Shown piece after piece: positions 6,431 to 14,908 of a DNA stretch of 23,735 bases. Location: contig CAZTLE010000044.1 of assembly GCA_964614415.1 (NCBI GenBank), forward strand, positions 1 to 23,735, read 5' to 3'. The stretch comes from CAZTLE01 sp964614415 (GTDB lineage: Bacteria > Bacteroidota > Bacteroidia > Flavobacteriales > Flavobacteriaceae). The notes below the pieces were generated by a model that worked only from the letters and a program-made list of their open reading frames with translations, was not told the DNA's origin and did no database searches. The position numbers were made by a program, and so were the translations under genes. Numbering within the stretch: the first letter of the stretch is position 1; every line of letters starts with the position of its first letter.

Positions 6431-9400
6431 TTGAAATCAATTCCATAAACCTTTCTTTTAAGGTAACCTCGTAGTAGTATAAAAACTGTTCCTTAAGGCT
6501 CTCTGTTCTAAAAAACAATGCGCCGACATGCTTAAAATCACTATCTAAAAATTCTATATACTTATAACCGTCAAACACGTTTTCCATAATAGAGTAAGGG
6601 CTTGAGATCAGGGTTTTAGGAAAATGCACGTTTTTGCCAGCTACATAGATATACCCATAGTCCCAATCTCCATATCCAATACCATCAATTACCTCTATGG
6701 GAGCATAATTTGATGAAAACAAAACTACACCGTAGTCCCTCCGTATTTTCATCGCATCAAGCCAATTCCTTTTCTCATATGGATTTCCTCGCTTTCTAAC
6801 AACTGATTCAGGCATCGGAACTGTTGGCGAATACTCCTTTATAACCTTTGATTTTTTTCCTCCAACAATATCGAAAACTGCATCTATATATGTCCATAGA
6901 GTAATGTTAGCCAAATATACACTTACTATTTGATATCCCTTACTTTTAGAATCATTACCAATTCCAAATTCTTTGTACACTGAATCTTTAAAGGAAGCAA
7001 AATCAATAGAAATAAGGCTACTTTCTCCAGTAACGCTAAGAGTTTGAGAAATAGCTAATCGCCAGTCTTTGGTCCATTCATGAGTCAAATTATTCACATA
7101 CCAACCATTATTAGTATATGACCATGTTCCCAATCCATACCCATTTGATCCTGTTAAGACAGTTTCATGGATGCCCCCAGCTCCATAGTTATCAAAAATA
7201 TGATTGCTTACGTCTCCTCCTGAAGGATCTGCATAGATAACAGGATTATTGTCGTACCCATTATAGGTTGACAGCGAATAATGAGTTACTGGATCAATGG
7301 TCGTCCAACGGGCTATGGCGGGATCATACTGGCGTAGGTCCATTTCATAGAGATTAATATTGGCGCTCTGGTTAAACTGCCGATTGTTATACTTCCATTG
7401 TTGAGCTAGCGAGTTTCCGCCTGAGGTAGTGGACTCATTATATCCAAGATGTTTTAATCCAAAGGGATAGTAGTTACTTTCTTCTATGATCTCGCTATCG
7501 GCCACGGAGTTATCACCATTAGTGTCGCTATAAGATAGGCGGACATTTCCTAGGTGATCGGAATATTGAAAAACGTACTGATAATCTGTTGTGTACGTCG
7601 CCCCACGACCTTTACTCCAGCCTGTTTGAGAAACTTTTTTCTGCACATATCCTTCTGGAGTTCCAAAAAACTGCAAGTCGCCATTTTCGTACACATATCC
7701 GCCAACATATTCAGTAGTTTGAATATTACTGCTGGTGTCGGTAAACTCTTTTTTGAGCTTTACACCTAGAGCATCGTAGACATAACTAATACTTTCTCCA
7801 GCGGTTGTAGTAATTGAAACAGGAAGATTTAGATGATTATAAGATATATTGCTGATTCCCTTATTATCATCAGTTTCCATATTTCCATTAACGTCATAGG
7901 TATAATCTTGGTTACTACCCAAGGCATCATCTTTAAATCCAAGTGCCTGACTGCTTGGCGCCGCAGTACTATTATCAACTACGCCAAGTAGCTTGTTTCC
8001 ATCATAGTTGTAAGAGAGTACATCCCACCATGGATTTCCAGTGTTGGCCAAATTTCTACCTCTACGATCCAGGGTTTGGATATTTCCGTTTTTATCGTAG
8101 GTAATATTATTTACCGTATTATAGGTGATAGTAGCAAGGGTATTTCCTTCCCGACTATTAGCCTCTAAAATGCGGTTTACGTCATCATAGCTATAAGTAT
8201 AACCACGTTTTATCTCATCTTTTCGCGTCTTCCAGATCATTTGGGTAATATTTCCATTATAAAGTATATCCCCAGGAGCGTTTCCTTCTTTGCTGGTATA
8301 ATTGAGCTTTAAATGAAAGAGATCATCATTTGGCCCTTCAACTCCATTAGGAATAGGATTAATCTCCGTCAGCCACCTCCTAACATTGTAGGTATAATTG
8401 ATATTTTGTAGTACTTTATCGATACCATTCCCACTAAGTTCAAAATCCTTTACCGAGGCACCTGTTTTATAAAACGACAAATCTCCTATAAGTTCTGCGG
8501 TGCTTGCATTTTGAATAGTTTCAAGGGTTGTACCATTACTTTTAAAAACTATAGTTGTACCACTTCGCTCAACTGAAAGTACATCTCCTTCTTTGTAATA
8601 GCCGTAGGCGCCATACTGGGTTCCATTTGCATAAATATATAGGACATTCCAAAAGCTATTGGGATCATTCACTTCAGATAACCGGAAGGCGTAGGTAATA
8701 TCAGAAGGATTTACTGTATTATTAGCTTCTGCTAATCCAAGATAAGCATCATTATTTTCGGATACAACAGTAAAAGAAACACCACCGGATTCACTGGCTT
8801 TAATCTTTCCTTTAGTCGCCAGGCCGGAATCCCAGCCCGTAGCCGTTGATTTAGTAATTGTTCCATCGGCGTAAATATCCAATTTCACGACTCCGCCATA
8901 ACCTTCTTCAATAGTTTCGCCACCCACTCTTTTTACCTCTAACTGCCCCAATTCATCATAGGTATTCTCAGCAATTAGTTCCAAAGGTTGAGTCTCTATC
9001 TGATTTGTATGACGCACCATTCTTCCTTGTCTGTCATAGCTGAAAAAGTCTACATAGCTAAAAGCAGGATCACTCCCTTTTTGATGTGTCGTGGTAGTCT
9101 CCAATATCAATCCTTCAAAATCGATAAGACTTTTAACATTGTCTTCCGTGTTTAAATACGTGTTACGAGAAGAAGAATATATAAGTCGTTTTTCATCATC
9201 GTAACCTGAGATTGATGTGATCCAATCTACCTGTCCTGGCAGGGCTGAGGGATCTAAAACTCTAACAATGGAGCCTGTAGATAACCCTTGCGTATCTGTT
9301 GTTGGAACGACGCCATACACGCTAGCAGGTAAAGACAGGTTGTCGGTATCAAAAGCATACGTGTCAAAATAACTAAGGGTATGCAATTCAAGATTAGCTG

Positions 9401-10607
9401 TTGGAAAAGCAGAGTTCGTATAGTAAGTGTCTTTTCCATCAATAGGATTGGCACTGGGAGATTTAGTCTCCCAAAAAACAGATTGTTGATCCATGATCAA
9501 CTGTAGTGATACCCTATTGGAAGAAGAGGAGTAAATCCCGGTATAAACAATACGCCCTAAACCATCAAATTTTGTAAACATCCACTGATTGTTTTCTTTT
9601 TGAAGTGCATCTTGAGTTAGTACTGGGCGATCTAATTTGTCATAGACAATGGATTCCCAACCTTTTCCTGGGATCTTTTTTTCAATGAGTCTATTTCTGT
9701 AATCATAACGATACTGATAGCCTAACTTGTCCAAGACCTCCTGAGCGCTCGTAGAAAGCAGTCCAAAGGTTACAATTTGATCGGAAGCCTCTGGTGAGAG
9801 TACGAAGATCAGATTGTCAAAATCATCATAGATGTAATAGGTATCCAAAACTGTAGAGCCATTATAACTGCGCTGAAGCACTGTTTGTCCAGATTTGTTT
9901 TTAAATTCAACCATGGTTCCTGCATTACCATCGGAGGGTTGCCAGTTTTCGTCTTTGATAACCGTCTTAAATAAACTGTTTTCCAAATACGTGGCCTCGT
10001 AAACAATACTAGGAGGATTGTTAATGGGATCATTACCAGGAAAGTATCCTACTGAAAATTTCCTAACCTCTGAGCTAGAATTGAAACCGTATTCATATTT
10101 CATGGTATGATCGGTGTCACTTGTTGCATCCAACAACCATGGGGTACCAGGAGCGGTAGTTTCCATAGGCCTGCTCAAAGGTGAAGGTTCAAAACGTGTT
10201 TGGGAATAAGGATTCTGGGTGTTCTCATATTTCTCTGTATTGTAATAGCCGTTAATATCACTCAACAATGTCGTGGGATCAACATAGTCCAAATAATCAG
10301 TTCCCAAAACATTATCGCTCGGAACTGGTAGGTAGCCTTTTTGTTGCCTACCGAAACGATCATATCCAATATGCTGGGTAACATTTTGAAGTTGTCCGCC
10401 ACTACGCGAATTAACGGTTTGTTTGGTTCGACCTAAACCATCAAAATAGGTTATGGTTTCGATCTTATCGTCTATAAATACATTGGGTAATCCGGCCTGT
10501 TGCACCGGAACTTTGTAAATGGTCTCTTTCTGATAATTCTCTGAGGTAGTTTGTCCTAACAATAAGCTAGGAACAAAAGCTAAAAGGATATATATTATTT
10601 TTTTCAT
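6414..10607 (-). CDS. Secreted DUF6443/RHS shell protein with unknown C-terminal tip
   Basis: The protein has 1397 residues from the ATG at 10607. The frame is open to 10640, but the signal peptide starts at MKKIIYILLAF and ends near LLLGQ (about residue 19). Then follow a DUF6443-type N-terminal domain (residues about 30-150, ITYFDGLGRTKQTV), YD repeats, an inserted beta-rich domain of about 168 residues (bases 8415-8918), and the RHS core (DHLGNVRLSY, NYYPFG, RQYDP), which ends at DPSGG (about base 7215). The remaining 267 residues are a tip with no family I recognise; it holds a hydrophobic stretch (YLANITLWTYIDAVFDIVGG) and ends in a charged helix. GC drops to 28% in 6901-6960 against 43% in 7561-7620. 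The start is 11 bases after the partner gene's stop and the 3' end overlaps the lipoprotein gene, so the three genes form one operon. The role as a delivered toxin is inferred from the family. Confidence 0.92.
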   Translation of the reverse strand: MKKIIYILLAFVPSLLLGQTTSENYQKETIYKVPVQQAGLPNVFIDDKIETITYFDGLGRTKQTVNSRSGGQLQNVTQHIGYDRFGRQQKGYLPVPSDNVLGTDYLDYVDPTTLLSDINGYYNTEKYENTQNPYSQTRFEPSPLSRPMETTAPGTPWLLDATSDTDHTMKYEYGFNSSSEVRKFSVGYFPGNDPINNPPSIVYEATYLENSLFKTVIKDENWQPSDGNAGTMVEFKNKSGQTVLQRSYNGSTVLDTYYIYDDFDNLIFVLSPEASDQIVTFGLLSTSAQEVLDKLGYQYRYDYRNRLIEKKIPGKGWESIVYDKLDRPVLTQDALQKENNQWMFTKFDGLGRIVYTGIYSSSSNRVSLQLIMDQQSVFWETKSPSANPIDGKDTYYTNSAFPTANLELHTLSYFDTYAFDTDNLSLPASVYGVVPTTDTQGLSTGSIVRVLDPSALPGQVDWITSISGYDDEKRLIYSSSRNTYLNTEDNVKSLIDFEGLILETTTTHQKGSDPAFSYVDFFSYDRQGRMVRHTNQIETQPLELIAENTYDELGQLEVKRVGGETIEEGYGGVVKLDIYADGTITKSTATGWDSGLATKGKIKASESGGVSFTVVSENNDAYLGLAEANNTVNPSDITYAFRLSEVNDPNSFWNVLYIYANGTQYGAYGYYKEGDVLSVERSGTTIVFKSNGTTLETIQNASTAELIGDLSFYKTGASVKDFELSGNGIDKVLQNINYTYNVRRWLTEINPIPNGVEGPNDDLFHLKLNYTSKEGNAPGDILYNGNITQMIWKTRKDEIKRGYTYSYDDVNRILEANSREGNTLATITYNTVNNITYDKNGNIQTLDRRGRNLANTGNPWWDVLSYNYDGNKLLGVVDNSTAAPSSQALGFKDDALGSNQDYTYDVNGNMETDDNKGISNISYNHLNLPVSITTTAGESISYVYDALGVKLKKEFTDTSSNIQTTEYVGGYVYENGDLQFFGTPEGYVQKKVSQTGWSKGRGATYTTDYQYVFQYSDHLGNVRLSYSDTNGDNSVADSEIIEESNYYPFGLKHLGYNESTTSGGNSLAQQWKYNNRQFNQSANINLYEMDLRQYDPAIARWTTIDPVTHYSLSTYNGYDNNPVIYADPSGGDVSNHIFDNYGAGGIHETVLTGSNGYGLGTWSYTNNGWYVNNLTHEWTKDWRLAISQTLSVTGESSLISIDFASFKDSVYKEFGIGNDSKSKGYQIVSVYLANITLWTYIDAVFDIVGGKKSKVIKEYSPTVPMPESVVRKRGNPYEKRNWLDAMKIRRDYGVVLFSSNYAPIEVIDGIGYGDWDYGYIYVAGKNVHFPKTLISSPYSIMENVFDGYKYIEFLDSDFKHVGALFFRTESLKEQFLYYYEVTLKERFMELISNEIQD

Positions 10608-10618
10608 TGCTACGTATT

Positions 10619-13600
10619 TTATTGTTGATTGCCTGTACAATTAATACTCACGGAAGAATTCATGGTTACTGTTACCGATGAATTTGATACCTGATTGTCG
10701 ATTACTTTGCATCTGAATTTAATCCAGGTATAATCGCAAAGGGAAGACATATGAATGTCATAAGGAAGTTGGTACGAGTTCGAAGTTGTCACGTCGAAGT
10801 TGGTAAAGCTTCCGGTGTTATCCAACTGATATGACCACACATAAGTAAAGTCACCTGATCCTCCCGAAAGCCCTGTTACATTGCCCGAATAGAATGAGGT
10901 GGGATCGTCAGCAAGATTCTGAGTCGTGATACCTCCAACTTGCAGGGGGTCAAAACCTCCTCCGGTGGAGCCTCCACCGGTATCATTGAGTCTGTAATTA
11001 TACCCATATTCTTTGATGACATTTCCATCTTTATCCTTAACATAAAGCAAGCGATGAAAATCATCATAAACAAAGGATGATGTATATCCATCTGGGGTTG
11101 TCTGAGTAGCCATTCCGATTTCAGGAAAGTAGGTGTAGGTAGTCACAAGAGCGTTGGGAAGCCCACTTCGCAGTGGTTGTAAAGCATTCTCTAATGCTAT
11201 GCCATCCAATGATTGTATGGAATTGTAATTAATAATTCCTGTTACCTGATTGTAGGTGGCATTTTCAATCTTTGCCACAGGATACCTATGACCATAACCC
11301 CATATTACAGTAGTGTAGGCCCCCAAGTCCTGGTGATACTCAACTAAATTGTCATCCACATACCTGTCAAAATGCAATCGATCTTCCAGACCAGACCCTG
11401 CTTTTTCCGTTCGGATCGTCTCAGGTAGCGTTCCACTAAATAGGGTTTTTTGGGTAGCAATGAGATTTCCTGCTCTGAAATTTTCAGTTTGTACAGGAAT
11501 ATTTACCATGTTAGCCTGCTCAAGTGTCCCATAATCTGATACGAAATTCTCCGGATAGAAGTATTTGGTAATTTCCAGATCGTCCTCGCTATTAGTGGTA
11601 ATAGTTAATTTGAGCAGGTTGTTTTCCGTATTGACAACAGTAGTTTGCGATGGATCTGCAATTACCTCACCCGCACTATAAGAAGTTCCGCTTTTTGTTA
11701 AGTTATTGTCATAATAGCGATAATAGGTTGTCTGTGATAGTTCTTTGCCGTTTTCGAACTGCCTATTGGTTCGTTCGGTCATTTGACCACCACGACCTTT
11801 GATATAATTGGGTCGAAGTACCAATGAGGCAATAATCGGATCGGTTGTAACCTCCTGGTTTTGCCCAATTTCAAAACTCTCTGGAGGGGGAGTCAAGCCT
11901 CCGAAAACTGTTTCTCCTAATGCTGGATCATAGCTGCCGGGCAAACGTTGAATTGACCAGCAACCATTTGAATTTGTTGGCACAGCATAGGCGAACGAAT
12001 AGTTAGGATCGGTTTCTACAAAGATGGCTTTCTGCTCATAATACTGCGCGTAGTCATACTTAGTACTGGTAGAAGTTTTTAAAACTGGAGACGTACCAGA
12101 ACCATCATCTTCATAACTTCCAGTACCACTAGACATACCTAAACCGTAATCAACTGCATAATTGTTTACATTGTTTGAGCCTAGACCAGAAAGGGAAGGA
12201 ATGGTGTAGATGCCATTTCTGTAATACGAACTTGCAGCCTTAAAGTTATACACATTATACCCTGATGAGGCTAGGCCATTCTCATCCAGAATTTTTTCAA
12301 TTACTTTCGGATAGACAATATGAGGTGTGCTACCTCCATTTATCATGCCTACTCGTGTTAGAATGTTGGCCGTTTGTACGGTGCTTCCTACTTGTACCTG
12401 ACGTGGTTTGATAGTAGTAAGCTGATCTGCCTTAAATGCTACTGTACCGGAAGGGTATTCATACACCTTATGGTTTGCTACCACACCTGGGGCCGAATAA
12501 TCTTTTATTTCTTTGACCCTCGATCCTGATTTGGCGTTATAAACAGGAACAAGTACAGCTGTTTCCTCATATCCTGATATTTCAATGTCTAATGTTACAC
12601 CTGCATAAGGATTAACAAGGAAAACCTGATAGCAACCTTCGTCTAACCAAACTAAATCCTCGTAAGGATCACTTCCATTACCATTGTCAACAGGCCAAAT
12701 AATGTTATTGGAGATCTGTTGACAGTTGGCATCTAAAACATCACCATAATCTATAGCTACACAATTACCATTACCATCTTCGTTTATGGCCACGATATAA
12801 GCCAAATATCCATACAATGCAGAAAGAGGCGGTGTTCCTGTAATTGTAAAATCAACACTGTGATGTCCGGATTGGTTTATTCTAAAAGTTGCAGATTGAA
12901 CTTCAGGCGTTACTTCCCCCTGTCCGGGTATGACCGCATTACAAAGGTTGGGATCAACATTTGGTAAGCTAGCGCTGGTAGTAGCAAGTGTTTCGTCCGC
13001 GTATATAACCTGTTGATTTTGAATTTCACTTTCATAGGTTAGCTCCATGTTTTGCTCGTAATCAAAAACGGTATACCCTCCAGTGGGATAAGTAATGCGA
13101 CTTAACATTCCTCCTTTACCTGTGGTTGCTGTTCGGGTAGCCCCTGGAAACCAAGTTATACCCCCATAGTCGAAGGGTGGATAGAGCACCGAGGCATTGT
13201 CATTGTTGTTAGGATAACCCATATAGTCCATTCCGAGAGATGTTGTGGATGGCAAGAAGTTTCCGAAATATTCAAAGGTGTATTCTTCCTCTTGAGCTCC
13301 GGTTTTATCCTTGATAATAACCTCATCCAAACGAAGGCGTACAAAATTGGGTTGGGTGCTGTTAGGATCAACATTTTGATCCTTTTTGAAATAGCTCTGG
13401 TTTAATTCAAACGTTTTATACTTACTTCCTGGGAAGTCCGTGTAGATGGTTACTTTATCTACCCGCGAATTTACGCCAGCAATGTCATTCCTTGAGCCAT
13501 AGTCAATGACGGCGAACTTTTCTCCGTTGTACTTAATTTCCTTTAGAACAACTTGCTTAATTCTATAGTTGGTATATATGGTAGAAGTTATTCCACCGGT

Positions 13601-14587
13601 ACCCGTTCCAGAGATGTCCTTCTCATCCATTTGCCCCGGAATAGCAGTTGTAGAAGCTGCCCAATAAGGTAGATTGTTATCATAGATAAACTCATAAGTA
13701 TCCTTTCCATTGGGAGATACAATTTTTGTTAAGGCCCAGGAAGAATTATAATCCTTGGAATACCCAATCGGTGGGTCTCCGTCAATATCATCCGTATTCT
13801 GTGTTCGTGTATTTTCAACATCTTCAAGGACACTTCCGTTTTTGTTTCCAAAGTAGTATTTAGTGCCGTTATCACTTGTGATTATCCAGGTTTCGATAGA
13901 CCGCTGAGCACCAGTTCCACCGTTGTTCTCACGAGTATAGCTTATTTCTAGGCGAGGATTGTTAAGTGCAACAGGGGATTGACTCGAAACGTTGAACACA
14001 ATTGTCTCGGTAAGTCCGGGAGCACTGAGTTGAAAGAAATCAGGCTGGGTGTCATATTTTCCCTTATTGACATCTCTGAGAAACAAGAGATAGTCATTAG
14101 CCGCCTGCTGACTTGGAAAGCAGGAAGGAGTTGGGTCGTCCCTGTATTGTAATATTTTGCTTTGGACGGAACTATCCCAAAAAGAGTAATACGGGAGGCC
14201 AGTAATGGAGGTATACTCATCAGGCTGACCATTAACCACCCTAGAGATTCTACCTCCGACTGCTAAATTCCAGCCAAGACCAACTCCTGTGGCCAGTTGG
14301 TTTACTTTAATTCCATTGGAGGCATAAGAGAATGAAATCGGAAGACTCATTTCTCGTCCCTTGTGGACGTAAATGGGTACTTGAACATTTGGAGTACCCG
14401 TGAAAAGATTTACCTCGGTGTTACCGTAGGTTGCAAATGCATTTGCCTCGGGAGAATTAGGGATAGAAATAGCCCTTGAAATTTCCCCGGCATGATTAAA
14501 GTTGTTAGTGGATTGACCATAGGAACAAGTTGACACCCCAATGGCAAGACACAAGACAATCACAAATTTCCTCATAACGAAATTCAT
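10619..14587 (-). CDS. Secreted SpvB/YD-repeat partner of the RHS protein
   Basis: The protein has 1322 residues from the ATG at 14587, chosen because an A/T-rich stretch precedes it; ATG 14575 is possible and upstream TTG/ATG starts are unlikely. A signal peptide (MRKFVIVLCLAIGVSTCSYGQ within the first 25 residues) is followed by a segment typical of the SpvB-like start of BC-toxin shells (NLFTGTPNVQVPIYVHKG, GVGLGWNLAVGG). Long beta-strand repeats follow. A four-cysteine insert lies at about 12555-12950. A clear YD repeat (FVYDDFHRLLYVKDKDGN) sits near the end, then a Gly/Ser linker and a final domain of about 110 residues that looks Ig/PKD-like. Bacteroidetes commonly encode such a protein just before a DUF6443/RHS protein. 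By analogy with TcB/TcC, the pair may build one hollow shell; that is inference. Confidence 0.88.
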   Translation of the reverse strand: MNFVMRKFVIVLCLAIGVSTCSYGQSTNNFNHAGEISRAISIPNSPEANAFATYGNTEVNLFTGTPNVQVPIYVHKGREMSLPISFSYASNGIKVNQLATGVGLGWNLAVGGRISRVVNGQPDEYTSITGLPYYSFWDSSVQSKILQYRDDPTPSCFPSQQAANDYLLFLRDVNKGKYDTQPDFFQLSAPGLTETIVFNVSSQSPVALNNPRLEISYTRENNGGTGAQRSIETWIITSDNGTKYYFGNKNGSVLEDVENTRTQNTDDIDGDPPIGYSKDYNSSWALTKIVSPNGKDTYEFIYDNNLPYWAASTTAIPGQMDEKDISGTGTGGITSTIYTNYRIKQVVLKEIKYNGEKFAVIDYGSRNDIAGVNSRVDKVTIYTDFPGSKYKTFELNQSYFKKDQNVDPNSTQPNFVRLRLDEVIIKDKTGAQEEEYTFEYFGNFLPSTTSLGMDYMGYPNNNDNASVLYPPFDYGGITWFPGATRTATTGKGGMLSRITYPTGGYTVFDYEQNMELTYESEIQNQQVIYADETLATTSASLPNVDPNLCNAVIPGQGEVTPEVQSATFRINQSGHHSVDFTITGTPPLSALYGYLAYIVAINEDGNGNCVAIDYGDVLDANCQQISNNIIWPVDNGNGSDPYEDLVWLDEGCYQVFLVNPYAGVTLDIEISGYEETAVLVPVYNAKSGSRVKEIKDYSAPGVVANHKVYEYPSGTVAFKADQLTTIKPRQVQVGSTVQTANILTRVGMINGGSTPHIVYPKVIEKILDENGLASSGYNVYNFKAASSYYRNGIYTIPSLSGLGSNNVNNYAVDYGLGMSSGTGSYEDDGSGTSPVLKTSTSTKYDYAQYYEQKAIFVETDPNYSFAYAVPTNSNGCWSIQRLPGSYDPALGETVFGGLTPPPESFEIGQNQEVTTDPIIASLVLRPNYIKGRGGQMTERTNRQFENGKELSQTTYYRYYDNNLTKSGTSYSAGEVIADPSQTTVVNTENNLLKLTITTNSEDDLEITKYFYPENFVSDYGTLEQANMVNIPVQTENFRAGNLIATQKTLFSGTLPETIRTEKAGSGLEDRLHFDRYVDDNLVEYHQDLGAYTTVIWGYGHRYPVAKIENATYNQVTGIINYNSIQSLDGIALENALQPLRSGLPNALVTTYTYFPEIGMATQTTPDGYTSSFVYDDFHRLLYVKDKDGNVIKEYGYNYRLNDTGGGSTGGGFDPLQVGGITTQNLADDPTSFYSGNVTGLSGGSGDFTYVWSYQLDNTGSFTNFDVTTSNSYQLPYDIHMSSLCDYTWIKFRCKVIDNQVSNSSVTVTMNSSVSINCTGNQQ

Positions 14588-14638
14588 TTTAAAAATTAAA
14601 CAATAAGAACTCATGCCAGGAATTACACCCGGACCATA

Positions 14639-14733
14639 GGGGGGAACAAAAGGGGGGTACTCACAGAAGGGTGGTGCAAATACCAGTTTAGACCAAAAAA
14701 ATTTGGCCTTCCAAACTTATCTAAAAGGGGGGG
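14639..14733. repeat. Three poly-G tracts in the rhs operon leader
   Basis: Runs of six G (14639-14644), six G (14652-14657) and seven G (14727-14733) lie between the candidate promoter and the partner gene start, with a further GGG-T-GG at 14669-14674. On the transcript they are C-runs; the template strand carries the G-runs. They are the longest G tracts I noticed in the window. They could change length by slippage or form a G-quadruplex in the template strand. Confidence 0.8.
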
Positions 14734-14774
14734 TGATAATTTTGGTGGGAATAGGAATAACTCCTATCTGATGT

Positions 14775-14804
14775 CAAATGTAGAAAAAAAGTGGATTCGT
14801 GCAA
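14775..14804 (-). promoter_or_regulatory. Candidate promoter of the rhs operon
   Basis: On the minus strand a TTG (14802-14804), a 19-base spacer and TACATTTG (14775-14782) match the Bacteroidetes -33/-7 pattern TTTG/TTG-N19-TAnnTTTG. It lies about 180 bases upstream of the partner gene start and just past the terminator of the efflux operon. A second -7-like box, TAAGTTTG, lies at 14712-14719 without a good -33 box. Confidence 0.55.
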
Positions 14805-14848
14805 CCGGATTCAGAAAAGTATTACAAAAAAGGTGTCGCAAATCTATA

Positions 14849-14890
14849 GATAACAAAACCCTGTAGTACGTACTACAGGGTTTTGTTATC
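14849..14890 (-). terminator. 42-base perfect palindrome, terminator of the efflux operon
   Basis: Bases 14849-14890 are a perfect palindrome with 21-base arms centred between 14869 and 14870. The core pairs ccctgtagtac with gtactacaggg, and each side is flanked by aaaac/gtttt, giving an A-tract and a T-tract. The hairpin would stop transcripts in both directions. It lies 18 bases past the stop codon of the RND gene and isolates that operon from the rhs promoter. Confidence 0.8.
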
Positions 14891-14908
14891 ATTATCTATT
14901 GCTTATTA

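Noticed and set aside
3..14614. Type VI secretion genes (VgrG, PAAR, Hcp) linked to the rhs loci
   Set aside because: None are visible in the window. The RHS proteins carry Sec-type signal peptides instead of PAAR or VgrG-binding N-termini.
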